Shown here: in pieces, positions 6,232 to 8,412 of the stretch
Layout of the letters: every line of letters starts with the position of its first letter
Position numbering within the stretch: the stretch's first letter is position 1
From: an uncultured Pseudomonas sp.
GTDB taxonomy: Bacteria; Pseudomonadota; Gammaproteobacteria; Pseudomonadales; Pseudomonadaceae
Assembly (NCBI GenBank): GCA_937863915.1
Contig: CALMID010000360.1
Coordinates: 1 to 8,412 of the forward strand
Length of the DNA stretch: 8,412 bases
Reading direction: 5' to 3'
Program-made: the position numbers and the translations under genes
Notes under the pieces: generated by a model
Database searches by the model: none
Told to the model about the DNA's origin: nothing
Seen by the model: the letters and a program-made list of their open reading frames with translations, nothing else

Positions 6232-6548
6232 GGCTGTTCAGGCTTTGGTGGATTGGCGGGGGCTGGGCTTTCGGCCGCGACGGGCGTGTTCTCCAGGGCC
6301 TTGGGCGGCTGGATGCTCTGCTGCATCTCGCGCTCAAGCTGGAGAATCTGCTCGTTGTGCAGCTGGCGCCGAATCTCGTCGGCGCCAAGCTCGCGTTCGA
6401 CTTCGGTCTTGATGGCATTGAAGCTGCGCTTCAGGCGGCCGACCCACAGGCCGGCCATGCGCGCAGCGCCCGGCAGGCGGTCAGGGCCGAACACCAGCAG
6501 GGCGACCAGGCCGACCAGCAGCAGCTCGGAAAAGCCGATATCGAACAT
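6228..6548 (-). CDS. tatB: Twin-arginine translocase subunit TatB
   Basis: TatB is a 106-residue single-pass membrane protein that joins TatC to form the twin-arginine substrate receptor. Residues 1-20 are the short N-terminal membrane helix ([20 protein letters not shown]), with the conserved polar Glu8 inside it. The GP hinge follows at 21-22, then an amphipathic helix and a charged stretch, and a Pro-rich tail from about 79. The MFDIGF start and GPDRLP hinge separate TatB from TatA. ATG 6548 lies 9 bases after the tatA stop. Its ribosome site is poor: AAGGA is 13 bases away and only GAG lies at a normal distance. It overlaps tatC by 4 bases. It is somewhat shorter than E. coli TatB (171 residues), with the difference in the variable tail. 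Confidence 0.95.
   Translation of the reverse strand: MFDIGFSELLLVGLVALLVFGPDRLPGAARMAGLWVGRLKRSFNAIKTEVERELGADEIRRQLHNEQILQLEREMQQSIQPPKALENTPVAAESPAPANPPKPEQP
6361..6391. repeat. Intragenic hairpin within tatB
   Basis: TGGCGCCGA (6364-6372) and TCGGCGCCA (6379-6387) pair perfectly around a 6-base loop. After one bulged base (6388), AGC (6361-6363) pairs with GCT (6389-6391), lengthening the stem. It lies in the coding region for the amphipathic helix (around LGADEIRRQ). It could slow ribosomes or mark an mRNA processing site between tatA and tatC, or be a by-product of G+C-rich codons. Confidence 0.35.
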
Positions 6549-6557
6549 GGATCAGAC

Positions 6558-6824
6558 TCAGTCCTTGCGCAGCGGGTCTTCGACCTTCTGCGCCTGGCCG
6601 TCGATGGTGTGCGGCTGCAGCGGCGCGCCGCTCTGGCTGGCGGTCTGCACGGTCGGCTGCGCCTGGGGTTTGGCGGCATCTTCCTCTTCGGTGTTCATTG
6701 CCTTGCGGAAACCCTTGATGGTTTCACCCAGGTCGGAACCGAGATTCTTCAGGCGCTTGGTGCCAAACACCAGGACCACCACGATGAGGATGACCAGCCA
6801 GTGTTTCCAATCAAAAATACCCAT
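6558..6824 (-). CDS. tatA: Twin-arginine translocase subunit TatA
   Basis: TatA is an 88-residue single-pass membrane protein that assembles in many copies around TatBC to form the transient pore for folded Tat substrates. Its landmarks are a short N-terminal membrane helix (about 6-20) with a polar His8 where E. coli has Gln8, the Phe20-Gly21 hinge ([10 protein letters not shown]), and the amphipathic helix [16 protein letters not shown] (29-44). An acidic, Gln/Pro-rich variable tail follows. ATG 6824 opens on the conserved MGIFDWKHW and is preceded by a strong AAGGGAG site 8 bases upstream. The same frame is open to 6911, but those extra residues overlap hisE and are not TatA-like. It lies 22 bases after hisE and is the first tat gene. 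Confidence 0.97.
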   Translation of the reverse strand: MGIFDWKHWLVILIVVVLVFGTKRLKNLGSDLGETIKGFRKAMNTEEEDAAKPQAQPTVQTASQSGAPLQPHTIDGQAQKVEDPLRKD

Positions 6825-6827
6825 GAG

Positions 6828-6840
6828 CAAGGCTCCCTTG
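6828..6840 (-). promoter_or_regulatory. tatA ribosome binding site within a small hairpin
   Basis: On the mRNA, CAAGG-GAG-CCUUG (6840 to 6828) forms a 5-bp stem with a 3-base loop. The tatA Shine-Dalgarno AAGGGAG (6839 to 6833) occupies the 5' arm and loop. The hairpin is short and probably weak, so it may only modestly mask ribosome access; any regulation is inferred. Confidence 0.4.
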
Positions 6841-6846
6841 AGAACG

Positions 6847-7194
6847 TTATTGTTCGCTGCGCGCGGCTTTTTCCGCGTGCCCGGACAGCCCGAAGCGGCG
6901 GTCCAGTTCATTCAGTACGGCCTGCGGATGCTGGCCGAGGGCGGCGAGCATGACCAGGCTGTGGAACCACAGGTCGGCGGTTTCGTAGATCAGGTCGCTG
7001 CAGTCGCCACTGACGGCGGCATCCTTGGCGGCGAGAATGGTTTCTACCGATTCCTCGCCGACCTTTTCGAGAATCTTGTTCAGGCCCTTGTGGTACAGGC
7101 TGGCCACATAGGAGCTGTCCGGCGCTGCGCCCTTGCGGGCTTCGAGAACCTCGGCCAGACGGCTCAGGGTGTCGGTCATGGCGGCGTCACTCAT
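6847..7194 (-). CDS. hisE: Phosphoribosyl-ATP pyrophosphohydrolase
   Basis: HisE is a 115-residue cytoplasmic enzyme of the MazG-like alpha-helical superfamily. It hydrolyses phosphoribosyl-ATP to phosphoribosyl-AMP and pyrophosphate, the second step of histidine synthesis, and hands its product to HisI encoded just upstream. The metal-binding signature is intact: KVGEESVET at 44-52 (acidic residues 47, 48 and 51) and YETADLWFH at 70-78 (Glu71, Asp74). ATG 7194 was chosen because AGGA sits 7 bases upstream and the start overlaps the hisI stop by 8 bases (7187-7194), a coupling arrangement. A second in-frame ATG at 7179 (MTDTLSRL) would give 110 residues and is a credible alternative. The C-terminal [12 protein letters not shown] is typical of Pseudomonas HisE as I recall it. 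The gene is separate from hisI, unlike the fused hisIE of enterobacteria. Confidence 0.95.
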   Translation of the reverse strand: MSDAAMTDTLSRLAEVLEARKGAAPDSSYVASLYHKGLNKILEKVGEESVETILAAKDAAVSGDCSDLIYETADLWFHSLVMLAALGQHPQAVLNELDRRFGLSGHAEKAARSEQ

Positions 7195-7588
7195 GGGCAT
7201 GTCCTGCGTGGTAAATGGCATCGGGGTCCTTGAGCACCGGGTCGACTGTCTTCCAGGCGCCGTTCTCGTAGACGCGGTAGAAGCAGCTCTCGCGTCCGGT
7301 GTGGCAGGCGATCCCGCCCAGCTGTTCAACGATCAGGATCAGCACGTCGGCATCGCAGTCCAGGCGCAGCTCGTGCAGCTTCTGCACATGACCAGACTCT
7401 TCGCCCTTGCGCCACAGCTTGCCGCGCGAACGTGACCAGTAGATGGCACGCTGCTCGTCCACGGTCAGTTGCAGGGACTCGCGGTTCATCCAGGCCATCA
7501 TCAGCACGCGGCCGGTCTTATGGTCCTGGGCGATGGCCGGGATCAGGCCGTCTTCGTCCCACTTGAGTTGTTCCAGCCAGTTGCTCAT
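7187..7588 (-). CDS. hisI: Phosphoribosyl-AMP cyclohydrolase
   Basis: HisI is a 133-residue cytoplasmic zinc enzyme that opens the adenine ring of phosphoribosyl-AMP, the third step of histidine synthesis. The family core is present: [18 protein letters not shown] at 50-67, DCDAD at 77-81 (acidic metal ligands and Cys78), and [11 protein letters not shown] at 94-104 with Cys95 and Cys102, the expected zinc ligands. Length matches the stand-alone enzyme. ATG 7588 is preceded by GGAAG only 4 bases away, a short but usable spacing. The last codons overlap the hisE start by 8 bases, so the two consecutive enzymes are probably made together. It is the first gene after a 76-base gap downstream of ubiB. 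No promoter is obvious in that gap. Confidence 0.96.
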   Translation of the reverse strand: MSNWLEQLKWDEDGLIPAIAQDHKTGRVLMMAWMNRESLQLTVDEQRAIYWSRSRGKLWRKGEESGHVQKLHELRLDCDADVLILIVEQLGGIACHTGRESCFYRVYENGAWKTVDPVLKDPDAIYHAGHAHE

Positions 7589-7603
7589 TGCGCTTCCACA
7601 TCA

Positions 7604-7619
7604 GGCAGCCAGGGCTGCC
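7604..7619. repeat. Inverted repeat in the ubiB-hisI gap
   Basis: GGCAGCC (7604-7610) and GGCTGCC (7613-7619) are perfect complements, 2 bases apart. As RNA this gives a 6-bp stem with a 4-base loop, about 7 bases before the hisI ribosome site. There is no T-run after it on the coding strand, so it is not a clear terminator for ubiB. It may modulate read-through or translation of hisI. Confidence 0.35.
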
Positions 7620-7664
7620 GCAATCAAGGTAGGTGACTAGTCTGCCAGTCCGTTCGCGGGCTGG

Positions 7665-8412
7665 CTATCGACGCACGATGAGGTACAGGCCGCCGCCGAG
7701 CATCAGCCAGGCCGGCCAGGCCAGCAGGCTCAGCGCAACGCCCTGGGACACGCCGCCGGCGATCAGGCCGGCGCCGAGCAGGCGCAGCGGCCAGTTGCCG
7801 TTGCCGGTTACCGGCGCGGCTGGTGTGCTGGCCGGCAGGCTGAGGCGTTCCAGGGTGTCGCGTGCCATCTGCGACAGGTGCGGCACCTGCTCGGCCTGGC
7901 TCTGCAGGTTGCGCAGCAGCTGCAGCGGGCTGATGCGCTCGCGCATCCAGCGTTCGAGGAAGGGTTGGGCCGTGCTCCACAGGTCGAGGTCCGGGTACAG
8001 CTGGCGGCCGAGGCCTTCGATGTTGAGCAGGGTCTTCTGCAACAGTACCAGTTGCGGCTGGATTTCCATGTTGAAACGGCGCGCGGTCTGGAACAGGCGC
8101 AGCAGCAGCTGGCCGAAGGAGATGTCCTTCAGCGGCTTCTCGAAGATCGGTTCGCACACGGTGCGGATGGCGGCTTCGAAGTCGTTGACCTTGGTGTCGG
8201 CCGGCACCCAGCCGGAGTCAATGTGCAACTGGGCGACCTTGCGGTAGTCGCGCTTGAAGAAGGCGATCAGGTTGCGCGCCAGGTAGTCCTGATCTTCCGG
8301 GGTCAGGCTGCCGATGATGCCGCAGTCGATGGCAATGTACTGCGGGTTCCACGGCGTGCGGGTGCTGACGAAGATGTTGCCGGGGTGCATGTCGGCGTGG
8401 AAGAAGCTGTCG
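7665..8412 (-). CDS. ubiB: UbiB, ubiquinone biosynthesis kinase-like ATPase (C-terminal part)
   Basis: The gene enters from the right edge, so its 5' part is missing; about 248 C-terminal residues are visible, against roughly 530-550 for the full protein. UbiB is an atypical protein-kinase-like (ABC1/ADCK) membrane ATPase needed for aerobic ubiquinone synthesis, probably by helping lipid intermediates reach the Ubi enzymes. The visible part starts in the catalytic region: [10 protein letters not shown] (catalytic-loop Asp and Asn) at the window edge, then [10 protein letters not shown], whose Asp is the counterpart of the kinase DFG aspartate. A helical domain follows. The last 40 or so residues contain two hydrophobic segments (near [14 protein letters not shown] and [18 protein letters not shown]) that anchor the protein in the inner membrane. 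The stop is TAG at 7665-7667. It heads the leftward cluster leading into hisI. Confidence 0.95.
   Translation of the reverse strand, partial: DSFFHADMHPGNIFVSTRTPWNPQYIAIDCGIIGSLTPEDQDYLARNLIAFFKRDYRKVAQLHIDSGWVPADTKVNDFEAAIRTVCEPIFEKPLKDISFGQLLLRLFQTARRFNMEIQPQLVLLQKTLLNIEGLGRQLYPDLDLWSTAQPFLERWMRERISPLQLLRNLQSQAEQVPHLSQMARDTLERLSLPASTPAAPVTGNGNWPLRLLGAGLIAGGVSQGVALSLLAWPAWLMLGGGLYLIVRR

Noticed and set aside
6825..6911. N-terminal extension of TatA
   Set aside because: The extension overlaps hisE and lacks TatA similarity. MGIFDWKHW at 6824 is the conserved start and has a strong ribosome site.
5467..7233. 588-codon + strand frame opposite tatABC and hisE
   Set aside because: It is antisense to five conserved genes, and its His/Asp/Glu/Gln-rich product is typical of the reverse complement of G+C-rich membrane genes.
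7195..7329. 45-residue N-terminal extension of HisE
   Set aside because: It lies entirely inside hisI in another frame and is Arg/Ser/Thr rich. HisE homologues start near MTDTL.
1..8412. tRNA or rRNA genes, CRISPR repeats, insertion sequences, attachment sites, new defence or toxin system
   Set aside because: No cloverleaf, spaced repeats, transposase, integrase or unassigned gene cluster was seen; all genes fit known housekeeping or transport families.

Overview
The window looks like ordinary core chromosome of a Pseudomonas-type gammaproteobacterium. The evidence is high G+C, the TatC/RsmE/HisI sequences, separate hisI and hisE genes (fused in E. coli), and a gene order ubiB-hisI-hisE-tatA-tatB-tatC-rsmE next to an amino-acid ABC transporter that, from memory, matches Pseudomonas. 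I found no phage, transposon, CRISPR, tRNA, toxin or defence genes, and no clear sign of a new multi-gene system.

Layout. (1) Positions 1-107, + strand: the last 34 codons of dtd (D-aminoacyl-tRNA deacylase). (2) 118-1923, - strand: a membrane-bound 7TM-DISM diguanylate cyclase with an intact GGEEF active site and an RxxD inhibitory site, convergent with dtd. (3) 1924-2155: a divergent control region. (4) 2156-4730, + strand: a complete polar-amino-acid ABC importer (binding protein, permease, ATPase). A strong stem-loop terminator lies between the binding-protein and permease genes. (5) 4742-8412, - strand, transcribed from right to left: ubiB (5' end outside the window), hisI, hisE, tatA, tatB, tatC and rsmE. 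These are tightly packed, with overlapping stop/start codons at hisI/hisE, tatB/tatC and tatC/rsmE.

How the genes work together. The three ABC genes form one import system. HisI and HisE catalyse consecutive early steps of histidine synthesis. TatA, TatB and TatC form the twin-arginine export machine. UbiB supports ubiquinone synthesis and RsmE modifies 16S rRNA; they share the transcription block but not a pathway. The cyclase, divergent from the importer, could link a periplasmic signal to cyclic-di-GMP, but no functional tie to the importer can be shown.

Points worth a second look: palindromes at both convergent gene junctions, each covering the stop codon of the leftward gene; an extra periplasmic domain in the permease with a repeated EGD motif; the cyclase sitting where I recall opgGH in P. 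aeruginosa; and a Shine-Dalgarno/overlap gradient across tatABC that fits the expected excess of TatA.
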